From contig NC_036454.1 in NCBI RefSeq assembly GCF_002775205.1, positions 1,685,382-1,749,381 on the forward strand: a stretch of 64,000 nucleotides of DNA, in the 5' to 3' direction. This DNA comes from Xiphophorus maculatus (lineage: Eukaryota; Chordata; Actinopteri; Cyprinodontiformes; Poeciliidae). The notes beneath the pieces were generated by a model. That model saw only the letters and a list, made by a program, of their open reading frames with translations. It was not told where the DNA came from and searched no databases. Below are positions 56,401-64,000 of this stretch, piece after piece (the first letter of the stretch is position 1; every line of letters starts with the position of its first letter). Made by a program: the position numbers and the translations under genes.

Positions 56401-57222
56401 CACAGCATCAAATACAAGGACACACTCTGAGCACCAGAACCTCCTGACCTCCTCTGTTCCCATCAGGCTGACTCGCTGCAGCACCAACTGGACGACAGCG
56501 CCACCTGTCTGCTGGAGGCCACAGGGCACCTCAGGTAAACTCTAATCTCTTCCTCTTTCTCCTCCTCCTCTTCCTCATGCCTTAATGTCATCTCAGGGAG
56601 CTGCAGGAGGGGGCAGAGCTACTGAGGAGGAAGAGGGAGGAAGAGGAGCGGCAACTCAGGAAGATGGAGGAAGAGCTGAGGAGCCGACAGGAGGAGCTGC
56701 AGCAGCTGGAGTCAAAGGTCACCAGAGCTGCACATAGGTGAGGCAAGCACCTGCAGCTCCTTCACAATAAAAACCGCCAGGAGTCAGACTCACTCTGTGT
56801 GTGTGTGTGTGTGTGTGTGCATGTGTGTGTGTGTGCGCGTGCGTGCGTGTGTGTGTGCGTGCGCGCGTGCAGACTAGCTGATCTGCTGTCAGACTGTAGG
56901 GAGGCTCAGGAGCGCCTGGACTCTCTCACCTGTCAGGTAACTGCAGGAGGTTCAGAACCTTCAGCAGGGGGCGCAGTTTACAGCTCGGGTTTTCCTGCAG
57001 GAGCAGCGCAGCGTCTGGCTGCCAGGGGGCAGCAGAGAGCTGGAGGACCGGAGGAGACGCACTGACAGGTCTGGGACCAGAACTCCTGTCCGCCCTTCAT
57101 CATCTAAGGGGGTGGAGCTACAGAAGAAGGTGGAGCCAGTGGAGGGCAGGAAGTCACTAAAGGAGCTACAAAAGGTCATCAGCGTTAGAGGGAGGAGCCA
57201 CATGGAAGAGGCGGGGTTATAA
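43450..57222 (+). CDS. cntrl: Centriolin-like gene, strongly shortened (14 coding exons)
   Basis: Centriolin is a coiled-coil protein of the mother-centriole appendages and the midbody. Coding exons: 43450-43555, 43640-43728, 43847-43954, 44019-44123, 45367-45467, 45715-45823, 55633-55735, 55799-55899, 55968-56032, 56116-56245, 56467-56534, 56597-56737, 56873-56936, 57001-57222. They join in phase to about 503 residues. DDLLSRIAMETQEIKELEQQ and NEALQRDLQ, then GTQDSGLELQYLSSP, then LEGTLLQRRAELRQADRLL, match consecutive blocks of human centriolin (2325 residues). The N-terminal leucine-rich repeats and the long C-terminal half are missing. The first ATG follows an in-frame TGA, but an acceptor at about 43457 could join an unseen upstream exon. 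It may be a truncated duplicate or a lineage-specific short form. Confidence 0.82.
44315..44436 (-). mobile_element. 3' end of an I-like LINE, heavily truncated
   Basis: The (catc)n run followed by ttcttccgcttatccgaggt and cccagacttccctctcccca is a common 3' terminus of fish LINEs read in antisense. It ends abruptly where the 44-bp minisatellite begins. It is probably the same family as 26850-30116, judged from memory of that family's tail. Confidence 0.55.
44445..44735. repeat. 44-bp minisatellite, about 6-7 copies, in a cntrl intron
   Basis: Unit of the type gctaatattagcagcggcta followed by atctaccaccgctgtgttagcttg. The last copies differ by gctaatagcagcagcgg and tgtggc. Each unit contains gctaa/ttagc inverted words. 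Confidence 0.9.
44736..45366. other. Rest of the cntrl intron before exon 5
   Basis: AT-rich sequence without a recognised gene or delimited element. Confidence 0.4.
45958..46005 (+). pseudogene. tRNA-Ala pseudogene lacking the anticodon arm
   Basis: It has ggggaattagttcaaatagg (acceptor and D arm) fused directly to agagcgggattgatgcccgc and attctcca (T arm and acceptor). About 25 bases including the anticodon stem-loop are gone. The 3' flank gtgaccttttgacccctgg is shared with the other two copies. It lies in the large cntrl intron. Confidence 0.85.
46006..46567. other. cntrl large intron, segment after the tRNA pseudogene
   Basis: Contains an 18-base near-inverted repeat (ctgcatgtccgttttcac / gcatgcagact words near 46217-46245). 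No gene is seen. Confidence 0.35.
46568..46958 (-). mobile_element. Solo LTR 3, TSD GGTGT
   Basis: Begins TGTTAAGTTT and ends TTCCTATCA. The sequence ggtgt flanks it at 46563-46567 and 46959-46963. 391 bases. Plus-strand tttattc words suggest the polyadenylation signal lies on the minus strand. Confidence 0.85.
47080..47335. repeat. Degenerate ttagcatatttta tandem tract
   Basis: Loosely repeated words such as tagcttagcatattttagc over about 250 bases. The spacing is irregular and the array is old. Confidence 0.55.
47731..47803 (-). tRNA. tRNA-Ala (AGC)
   Basis: On the minus strand the 73 bases begin ggggaattagctcagatggt and end atgcctgcattctcca. The acceptor stem GGGGAAT pairs with ATTCTCC (one G-T). 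A-box-like tagctcagatggt and B-box-like gggatcgatgcc are present. The anticodon loop reads cttagcatg, giving anticodon AGC. The T stem has one G-T pair. No intron and no encoded CCA. It lies in the large cntrl intron on the opposite strand. It may be functional, or a recent copy given the two relics nearby. Confidence 0.85.
48437..48676 (-). pseudogene. Endogenous retrovirus pol fragment (RNase H end)
   Basis: On the minus strand a short frame contains NGNRLADRIAAAA, resembling the end of retroviral RNase H (N-x-LAD-x-AA pattern). It is a broken fragment with no intact domain. A 90-base part (about 48430-48520) is repeated at 55150-55240. Old, non-functional viral relic in the large cntrl intron. 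Confidence 0.6.
49185..49573 (-). mobile_element. Solo LTR 4, TSD GATAT
   Basis: Begins TGTCAAGATT and ends AATCCTGACA, flanked by gatat at 49180-49184 and 49574-49578. 389 bases. On the minus strand it reads with a gtatttaatgcc box and ttgtcgggtccttgtt, which resembles Gypsy-type LTRs of fish (from memory). Confidence 0.85.
49731..50400 (-). mobile_element. R2-superclade LINE 3' fragment (restriction-like endonuclease)
   Basis: Minus-strand frame 50368-49799 (189 codons) starts at a CRLC...H...C zinc finger (C-x2-C-x7-H-x4-C). It continues with WDFQIQTDKM, then PDIVVVDKQQRKAVVIDVAIPSD, which fits the PD...D of the restriction-like endonuclease, and ends LPGLW. The reverse transcriptase is missing. 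The 5' side abuts a (ta)n microsatellite. Fish Rex6/R4-type elements carry this domain. Confidence 0.75.
50418..50492. repeat. (TA)n microsatellite
   Basis: Alternating ta runs broken by single 'aat' changes. Located at the 5' edge of the R2-like fragment. The Tyr/Ile-rich open frames over it are artefacts. Confidence 0.9.
50690..52000 (-). mobile_element. L1-clade LINE fragment split by a minisatellite
   Basis: Minus-strand frames: 51769-51491 (YFSLPDTDFFRYLQVRNYVR) and 51277-50789 (FHRIHYSKVKLHRIF, CDKCKSADGSLSHLSWTCP, FHYWCEIF). These match the C-terminal region of L1-type proteins with its Cys-His motif. Further upstream traces reach about 52000. A 13-bp tandem repeat (51333-51515) lies between the two frames. 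Confidence 0.75.
51333..51515. repeat. 13-bp minisatellite, about 14 copies
   Basis: Unit cagacctcactcc or cagacctcactct. It lies between the two reading-frame parts of the L1 fragment. The 13-bp period shifts frame at every copy. Confidence 0.92.
52660..53065 (-). pseudogene. Endogenous retrovirus gag nucleocapsid and protease fragment
   Basis: Minus-strand frame 53065-52826 has an Arg/Gly-rich stretch and one CCHC knuckle (C-W-C-C-GKEG-H-LARD-C). About 90 bases further (52740-52660) another frame has FLCDTGACG, the aspartic protease active-site DTGA. The order nucleocapsid then protease is retroviral. Together with the RNase H piece at 48676-48437 it suggests one ERV on the minus strand, since broken up by insertions and deletions. 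No intact gene remains. Confidence 0.7.
53066..53483. other. Pyrimidine-rich stretch upstream of the ERV fragment
   Basis: Possibly more degraded gag sequence on the minus strand. I see no recognisable domain. Confidence 0.3.
53501..54490 (+). mobile_element. Rex1/CR1-like LINE, 5' truncated
   Basis: Frames starting near 53530 read [15 protein letters not shown], then 53637-54284 (215 codons) with KRLSEWCKVNNLLLNTSKTKEL, FRFLGMELEDKLTW and WYGSSTSADKKALQRVV. The 3' UTR ends tgataataaa followed by (ttatc)n at about 54460-54488. Only the last third of the reverse transcriptase is present. The same family style as LINE A but clearly a different copy. Confidence 0.85.
54544..55016 (+). mobile_element. 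Solo LTR 5, TSD TACAG (same family as LTR 1)
   Basis: Starts TGTTAGAAAA and ends GACCCAACA, flanked by tacag at 54539-54543 and 55017-55021. 473 bases, aligned over its length with 29218-29698 (for example both have ttatttgaaagg and ccagaaca blocks). Confidence 0.9.
55022..55632. other. End of the large cntrl intron
   Basis: A stretch of about 90 bases at 55150-55240 repeats 48430-48520 (ERV pol-related). The rest has no recognised feature before the exon acceptor at 55632. Confidence 0.45.
56794..56870. repeat. (TG)n/(GTGC)n microsatellite
   Basis: Alternating purine-pyrimidine tract of tgtg and gcgtgcgtg words in the cntrl intron, ending at the acceptor before 56873. It replaces the usual polypyrimidine tract of that acceptor. 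Confidence 0.9.
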
Positions 57223-57255
57223 ATGACTGACAAAGAGGAAGAGCTACAGAAAAAC

Positions 57256-57261
57256 TTTATT
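57256..57261 (-). terminator. tti2: TTI2 poly(A) signal
   Basis: Plus-strand tttatt is AATAAA on the minus strand, about 255 bases after the TTI2 stop codon (57514-57516). It lies only 34 bases from the cntrl stop codon on the other strand, so the two 3' UTRs meet or overlap. Confidence 0.75.
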
Positions 57262-57513
57262 ACATGAATTCAAAAAACATTTAACTTATGCAGCCAGCTG
57301 CTGATCCTCTGGACCTGTTTGGGTCCTCCTGACAAGGTCAGATTAGTCCCCAGAACTGATCTGAACCTTGTTCTCTAAAACGTTTTACTCTGAAAACCCA
57401 GCAGGAAGTGAGTCCCCAGCCTCTGGTTCTGGTGGGCCGACCTTCGGACTTGGCTGCGGCTTGGTTCAGGTGTTGGTGCTGCTCAGTCTCTGAAAGCTCC
57501 CCCTCCAGGTGCT

Positions 57514-60500
57514 TCAGGTGTGCTTTCGCTCTACTGTCACGGTTGCCAGGCAACAGAGAACCTGAGGGCTGCAGTGGCGGCTGTCGACCTGCAGGAGGAG
57601 CCGCTGCAAACAGAGAAACCTGAATCAATAATTAATAATCAGCTCAGTGGATTTACTTCAATATTTATCATTGTTAAATGTTAAATGATATTTCATTGTA
57701 CAAAAATAATTACATTTTTACACAAATGATAGATAAAAAAATAAACAGTGCTTTGAGACGATGTTTGTTGTGAATTGGTGCAACAGAATTAAACTGAAAA
57801 ACTTTTTAAATTGCATTTTCATATAAATAATATAATATTTTCGTCTTTCCACATCAATTTTATTATTATGATTATTTTTATTGATAAAAACAGAAACACT
57901 AATAAAAATGTGTTTGTTGTTTCTGTTTTATTGCTGTAATCTGAACGCGTCTCTGCAGCGCCACCACCAGGTGACTCACCTGAACGCGTTGCTGCGTGGC
58001 GGCATCCAACAGGCGCAGGGAGGCGGAGCTTCCCTCCATCAGCTGCAGCCGGACCGAGTCGCTGAGTCCCGGGTCTGCAGAGACGTCGACCAGCAGCCGC
58101 AGCAAACAGCGCAGCAGCACATCGGTGCGGCTCGCCATCCTGACGGGGTCAGAGGTCAGATTTTAGGGTCATGTGCTTCAGAGAGAACTGGTTCTGGCAG
58201 GTTTCCCGTTACCGTGGCCACGCCAGCCTGATGGTCAACTGCAGAACCTCCAGCATCTTCAGCCGGACCGACTCCTCGGGCGGATCCCCGACCTCCAGGT
58301 AACCCAGCAGCACCGGCAGCAGCCGCCGCAGGTGTCTGCACACGGCCACGCCCACCCTGAACACATCACAGCACGAGGCCAATGTTTGCGTCTGGTTCTG
58401 TTTGGGTCGGGTTCTGATCCAAAGTCGAGGTGTAAGAATCAAACGCACCTCTCCACATAGAGCGGCAGGGCCGAGGCGTAGACGCGCCGCAGAGCCACCT
58501 TATGCTCCGCCTCCATGTGAGTCAGAACCAGATGCAGCACGTCGTCATGGCGACATAGCGTCCTGCGGCAGTCGGAGGAGGGCGGCTTCTCCAGAACCAG
58601 CAGCAAGTCGAGCAGGCAGGAGAGGACGAGCTGAAAGTCAGAGGTCAGAGGTGAAGAGTGGGTCAGAGCGAGTGTGTGAACCAGATTTTTATATCGTTGT
58701 GAGGACCTTTTTCTGTCTACATTGGGGGTGGTAGGAACCCTCTGCTTCTTGTGGGGACAATTTCTTGGACCCAATGAGGGGAAACACTATGGAGTCTCAA
58801 AGTAGTCAAAATAGTCTCAAAATACCTGTGGGTGTGTAATTGTAACCCGGGTGCAAATTTTAACCTTTATTTCCTCCTCCGATTTTCCAGTCTTTTAACC
58901 TTTTTATATCTCAAACCCCGCAAGACTATTAATTAGCCAATTGCGATTGAGTATTGGGGTCACGTGTACCGCTGCAGCGTTACCTGCTAGGTATATTAGC
59001 TGGAGCAGGGAGGCATGAAGGTTAGAACATGTTGGCAGGAGCAGAGCTGCAGGAGCCACCTGGTGTGAGCCAGAAGGGAGATGAAAAAACCCCGGTAGGG
59101 TGAGATAAAACATCGGAACTGGCCAGGTTGATGGCGAGCTAGAAGACCGAGCATAGAGCCAAAGAAAGAATTCACTCTTTTAGGGTGATGGAAGACTTCA
59201 GTTTTCTACCAGGATTTGAACCAAGCAAAGTATAATTATCTTGTTCAGAGCCCTAATTGATCCCAATTTGGGATGAATGAACTATCAGGTGTGGCCTCTC
59301 AATTGTGAAACTTTGGGAACAACTGATTGATTTAGTTTCCTTTGTTGTTGTGTTCTTTCTTTATTTTTTTCCCTTATGTTTGTTAATGGCCATTTGGATG
59401 TTCCCAATAATATTGTAAATATGTATATACACTGCTCAAAAAAATAAAGGGAACACTTAAACAACACAATATAACTCCAAGTAAATCAAACTTCTGTGAA
59501 ATCAAACTGTCCACTTAGGAAGCAACACTGATTGACAATCAATTTCACCTGCTGTTGTGCAAATGGAATAGACAACAGGTGGAAATTATTGGCAATTAGC
59601 AAGACACACTCAATAAAGGAGTGGTTCTGCAGTTGGGACCACAGACCACTTCTCAGTACCTATGCTGTCTGGCTGATGTTTTGGTCAGTTTTGAATGTTG
59701 GTGGTGCTTTCACACTCGTGGTAGCATGAGACGGACTCCACAACCCACACAAGTGGCTCAGGTAGTGCAGCTCATCCAGGATGGCACATCAATGCGAGCT
59801 GTGGCAAGAAGGTTTGCTGTGTCTGTCAGCGTAGTGTCCGGAGGCTGGAGGCGCTACCAGGAGACAGGCCAGTACACCAGGAGACGTGGAGGAGGCCGTA
59901 GGAGGGCAACAACCCAGCATCAGGACCGCTACCTCCGCCTTTGTGCAAGAAGGAACAGGAGGAGCACTGCCAGAGCCCTGCAAAATGACCTCCAGCAGGC
60001 CACAAATGTGCATGTGTCTGCACAAACGGTTAGAAACCGACTCCATGAGGATGGTATGAGGGCCTGACGTCCACAGATGGGGGTTGTGCTCACAGCCCAA
60101 CACCGTGCAGGACGCTTGGCATTTGCCAGAGAACACCAGGATTGGCAAATTCGCCACTGGCGCCTTGTGCTCTTCACAGATGAAAGCAGGTTCACACTGA
60201 GCACATGTGACAGACGTGACAGAGTCTGGAGACGCCGTAGAGAGCGGTCTGCTGCCTGCAACATCCTTCAGCATGACCGGTTTGGCAGTGGGTCAGTAAT
60301 GGTGTGGGGTGGCATTTCTTTGGAGGGCCGCACAGCCCTCCATGTGCTCACCAGAGGTAGCCTGACTGCCATTAGGTACCGAGATGAGATCCTCAGACCC
60401 CTTGTGAGACCATATGCTGGTGCGGTTGGCCCTGGGTTCCTCCTAATGCAGGACAATGCTAGACATCATGTGGCTGGAGTGTGTCAGCAGTTCCTGCAAG

Positions 60501-63500
60501 ATGAAGGCATTGAAGCTATGGACTGGCCAGCCCGTTCCCCAGACCTGAATCCGATTGAGCACATCTGGGACATCATGTCTCCTCCATCCACCAACGTCAC
60601 GTTGCACCACAGACTGTCCAGGAGTTGGCGGATGCTTTAGTCCAGGTCTGGGAGGAGATCCCTCAGGAGACCATCCGCCACCTCATCAGGAGCATGCCCA
60701 GGCGTTGTAGGGAGGTCATACAGGCACGTGGAGGCCACACACAATACTGAGCCTCATTTCGACTTGTTTTAAGGACATTACATTAAAGTTGGATCAGCGT
60801 GTAGAGTTATTTCACTTTAATTTTGTGTGTGGCTCCAAATCCAGGCCTCCATTGGTTAATAAATTTGATTTCCATTGATGATTTTTGTGTGATTTTGTTG
60901 TCAGCACATTCAACTTTGTACAGAACAAAGTATTCAATGAGAATATTTCTTTCATTCAGATCTAGGATGTGTTATTTGAGTGTTCCCTTTATTTTTTTGA
61001 GCAGTGTATATTATTCACATTGCAAATATAAACAACTTGTAACTGCAATTTCCAGGCTATCTGCTCTTTTTGAGTCGTACTTACTTATCTTCTGAGGAAA
61101 AAACTAGCCATTTACCTTATTGGTCAAAATCCAATTATATTGAATAGCAATATAGAATATTGTTATTCTTATAAATATGCTACAGTAATACTGGATTTGT
61201 AACTCGTGAAAGCATCTTTGTGTGTAACTTTGGATAGTTGTATCAGTGAAACATGATTTGTAAACTGTAAAAAGAAAATTTGTGCGTAACTCTGGGTACT
61301 TGTAAATATGTCGTCACAAATATGAAGAAAATCCGAATACAAAATAGAAGCACACACACACAATTACAATTTCTACAAAAGTAAAATTTCTACACACAAA
61401 CTTTTTAACAACAACCTCACAAACCTTCTCTTATGCCTACAAAGTTCTTGTGCATCGTAACCGGATCTGTGCATAAATGCAGTTTTGTGTGTGTGTACCA
61501 GGCGACTTGTGCGTACTAATTTAACATTTGTAGGCGTAAGAGAAGGTTTGTGAGGTTGTAGTTAAAATGTTTGTGTGCAGAAATTTAATGTTTGTAGAAA
61601 TTGTAATTGTGTGTGTGTACTTTTATTTTGAACTTGTAATTTCTTCATATTTGTGACGACATATTTGCAAGTACCTGGAATTACGCACAAACGTTCTTTT
61701 TACAGTTTACAAATCATGTTTCACAGATACAACTATCCAAAGTTACACACAAAGATGCTTACATGAGTTACAAACCAGTATTACACACATACAGATATTT
61801 TTCACACACACACACAGGTATTTTGAGACTATTTTCACTCCTTTAAATGCTGTTTTTGGGTTAGGGGTCAGAGTTCGGACCAAGTCAATGTGAAGTCCCC
61901 ACAAGGCACAAAAACACGACTGTGTGTGTGTGTGTTACCTGGATGACAGCGGCCTCGCTCGTGTACAGGTGTCTGAACAGAGCCTGGTACAGAACCTCGG
62001 CTCTGTTAAACTGACGAAGGTCTGCAGCGGGCTGGACACAGACATCATCATCATCATCACAAGCCTTAAACATAAACCTGAGATATGCTAAGGTGCTATA
62101 CCAACATGCTATTCAGCGGAAGCTAATGCTAACGCGCTACCTTCCACAATACTGATACCCTCTATGTGTCGTGAGACTCTCAAAACATTTCATATTAATT
62201 TCTAATTAACTGTTAATTAAAAGTTTGTTCATGTTGGTTTCTTCTGTGCACCTCATCCGTTCATTTGTTGTATATTTGCCAATTGCTCAATAAAGTTTCT
62301 TGAAATCCTAGCTCTGCTATTAGAGTGTTAGCCGAAGCGTGCCGACCACTGCGTGGTTCTGGTTCTGATCAGGTGGAAAAGTTCTGACCGTGTTGAGAAC
62401 GATGTGATGCAGACAGCGAACTCCCAGCATGCAGTTCTCCGGCTTGTAGTCGTCATTCAGGAGGAGCGAAGGGGGGAGGAGGCGAGGCAGAAAGGGGGAC
62501 AGGAAGGGGCGGGTCACCTGTGAAAGCCAGAGCTGTGATTGGCCGATCACACATCAGACACTTTAACGAGGAAAACTGACATTAACGAGAGTTTTAATGG
62601 AATCAGTCATGTATGTAGGAAACACTTTCTGCCAGCAGGTGGCGTAATGCAGTGTAATTTTTACTTTGACTCCGCCTATAAAAACTTAACAAATCTATAA
62701 TAAATCTGATTGGTTAATAAACAGCAGCTGATTTAAACTGGTTTCACATTCTGGATATTCAGAAACATATTCATATTAATTATTTTACATAAAAGCTCCT
62801 TAAAATGTTCAATACTGATCAGCACCGTGATATTATGTCATTAACATTCATCATCATGCTGCCGTCACAAGGTTGTTGCCATGGCAACGCGATGACCAAC
62901 CTGCAGCAGCGTCCAGGAGAACTGCAGCTTCAAGGCGGCACACCGTCGCCATGACTCCCTGAGACACAAACAGGAAGTGAGAGGAACGGCAAGTGGCCAG
63001 GTGAGGTTCCGACAGAACCAACCGGGTCACATGTTCTAGTCTCACCTGGTCAGCTGAGGCTGCAGGATGTCCAGGACTCCTCCCAAAATGCACCTGTCCT
63101 CCTCCTCCTCCCCCGCCAGCAGGTGGGCGGAGTCTCTCCATCCGCCTGCCCTCAGCAGCGCCACCTGAAGGTGCCGCGCCGCGGTTCTGGAGGCGGCGCT
63201 GGTCCAAACCTCGTCCTGAAGAGATGGAGCCATCAGAGCCACCAGAACCACCAGAACCATTGCTGATGTCAGCAGCGACTCACCTGGAAATGCGTGACAG
63301 CGAACAGGTAGATGGGTGGAGCCACAGCAAGGAGCAGCCTGGCTCTTCTGGCTCCGCCCCCTTCCTCCCAGTTCCCCAGCAGTGCTGTGAGGGCGGAGCT
63401 TACGGCGGCGGCGCGCTTCGGGACACTCTGATAGGCTGAGGGGTCTAATGAGCCACAGTCTTCCTCGCACAGTGGCAGCGCGGCACAGCCAATCAGAGCG

Positions 63501-63769
63501 CTGATCATTGAGCTGTACGCTGCCTGAAGCTCCGCCCACCTGCTGTCCTGGTCATCCAACAGCGGAGGGAACAGCCAATCAGGATCTGAAGCCTGGAACA
63601 GACGCTCAACCTGGCCAATCAGATCACTTCTTTCAGCCACACTAATCAGCTTCTTCTGCAGCTCAGAGAGGAGCTCTGTGATTGGTGGGAGGGGAATAGA
63701 GGGGCGTGTCTTCTCTGAGGAAGAGGAGGAGGAGAGATGAAGGTCATGAAGAAGAGGTGAAAGCTCCAT
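57514..63769 (-). CDS. tti2: TELO2-interacting protein 2, TTI2 (9 exons)
   Basis: TTI2 forms the TTT co-chaperone with TELO2 and TTI1, which works with HSP90 to mature PIKK kinases such as mTOR, ATM and ATR. Exons on the minus strand: 63769-63284, 63215-63046, 62958-62901, 62517-62389, 62031-61939, 58630-58449, 58356-58213, 58139-57980, 57603-57514. All phases agree and the product is 503 residues (human 508). Conserved blocks are [52 protein letters not shown] and [20 protein letters not shown]. The start MELSPLL was chosen over an upstream ATG because it aligns with the known MEL start. Intron 5 (3.3 kb) holds a Tc1 element and a large palindrome. Looks functional. Confidence 0.96.
58631..59427. 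other. TTI2 intron 5, proximal part
   Basis: No gene or named repeat is recognised between exon 6 and the Tc1 insertion. Confidence 0.4.
59430..61006 (+). mobile_element. Tc1-like DNA transposon, inactivated
   Basis: Inverted termini of 28 bases (starting cactgctcaaaaaaataaag) are identical at both ends and flanked by TA target sites (59428-59429 and 61007-61008). Total length 1577. It sits in TTI2 intron 5 in the opposite orientation to that gene. Confidence 0.95.
59726..60750 (+). pseudogene. Tc1 transposase pseudogene (DDE)
   Basis: Starts [18 protein letters not shown] with a paired helix-turn-helix region. Catalytic motifs are FTDESRF (first D), QDNARHH (second D) and [12 protein letters not shown] (E), giving DD34E spacing. 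An in-frame TGA at 60065-60067 (probably CGA to TGA in a CpG) stops it after 113 codons. A frameshift near 60575-60610 separates it from its normal C-terminus ending HTQY-stop at 60748-60750. Inactive. Confidence 0.92.
61186..61782. mobile_element. About 600-bp imperfect palindrome (foldback element)
   Basis: Left arm 61186-61455 (starts taatactgg) is complementary to right arm about 61525-61782 (ends ccagtatta) with scattered mismatches. The centre is about 70 bases. Matching pairs include aaagcatctttgtgtgtaac / gttacacacaaagatgctt. Very tg/ca-rich. No open frame. A non-autonomous transposon is most likely. Confidence 0.85.
62518..62900. other. TTI2 intron 3
   Basis: AT-rich 383-base intron with no feature beyond splice sites. 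Confidence 0.5.
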
Positions 63770-64000
63770 CCTGACAAGAAGAAGAAAAAATAAAACGATG
63801 AAGGAAGAAAAAAACGTCATCTGAAGTTAAAAGGACATAAACAAAAAAATGATTAAAAAAAATAAACAAAAAAAATAAACATAAACCATAAAATAAAGGA
63901 GAAACTGATCCGCTGACCGGAAGTAGCCAAACAGCTGATTCATGCTTCCGTTTCTGTTCTTCCTGCTGTTGTCGGTTCTGTTTCTCTTGTAGCTGCTCAC
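63770..64000. other. TTI2 5' UTR/upstream end of window
   Basis: Minus-strand upstream sequence of TTI2. AT-rich next to the start codon and purine/pyrimidine biased beyond. An alternative in-frame ATG at 63818-63820 would add a hydrophobic MTFFSSFIVLFFLLLV stretch, not expected for a cytosolic protein. Confidence 0.5.

Noticed and set aside
63770..63820. Upstream ATG for TTI2 adding a hydrophobic leader
   Set aside because: TTI2 is cytosolic or nuclear and the known proteins begin MEL, as does the internal ATG.

Overview
The window is vertebrate nuclear DNA, most likely from a percomorph ray-finned fish. It has GT-AG introns that are mostly short. It carries Rex1/CR1/L2-like, I-like, R2-like and L1-like LINEs, Tc1, solo LTRs and many minisatellites, and its three protein genes read clearly by translation. 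No bacterial-style operons, CRISPR arrays or phage are present.

Layout. Positions 1-50 are probably the last codons of an upstream gene, with its poly(A) signal near 219-228. Complement component C5 occupies 2552-33653 on the + strand. I could place 42 coding exons with consistent splice phases, giving 1688 residues with no frameshift. A shortened centriolin-like gene (cntrl) lies at 43450-57222 (+): 14 coding exons, about 503 residues, matching only a middle part of centriolin. TTI2 (TELO2-interacting protein 2) lies at 63769-57514 (-): 9 exons, 503 residues, convergent with cntrl so that their 3' UTRs abut or overlap. C5 next to CNTRL is a conserved vertebrate pairing. Here both genes are on the same strand, whereas from memory the human pair is head-to-head.

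Most of the rest is repeats. C5 intron 25 holds a 3.25-kb array of a 22-bp satellite. C5 intron 35 holds an L2 remnant and a Rex1/CR1-like LINE with a second LINE nested in its 3' UTR. C5 intron 37 holds an antisense LINE interrupted by a solo LTR. The C5-cntrl gap holds an antisense LINE with a degenerate 2A-like motif, interrupted by another solo LTR. The large cntrl intron holds a tRNA-Ala(AGC) gene plus a tRNA relic, scattered endogenous-retrovirus pieces, R2-like, L1-like and Rex-like LINE fragments, and solo LTRs. TTI2 intron 5 holds a Tc1-like transposon with perfect inverted ends and a 600-bp palindrome. Six solo LTRs with target-site duplications can be delimited to the base (five perfect, one with a mismatch).

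Functionally, C5 is a secreted plasma protein of the complement cascade, centriolin is a centrosome/midbody coiled-coil protein, and TTI2 is a cytosolic co-chaperone for PIKK kinases. They share a neighbourhood, not a pathway. The least expected items are the intact but strongly shortened centriolin gene, a DR4-spaced AGGTCA array upstream of C5, the related tRNA-Ala copies, and the dense, datable nesting of transposons.
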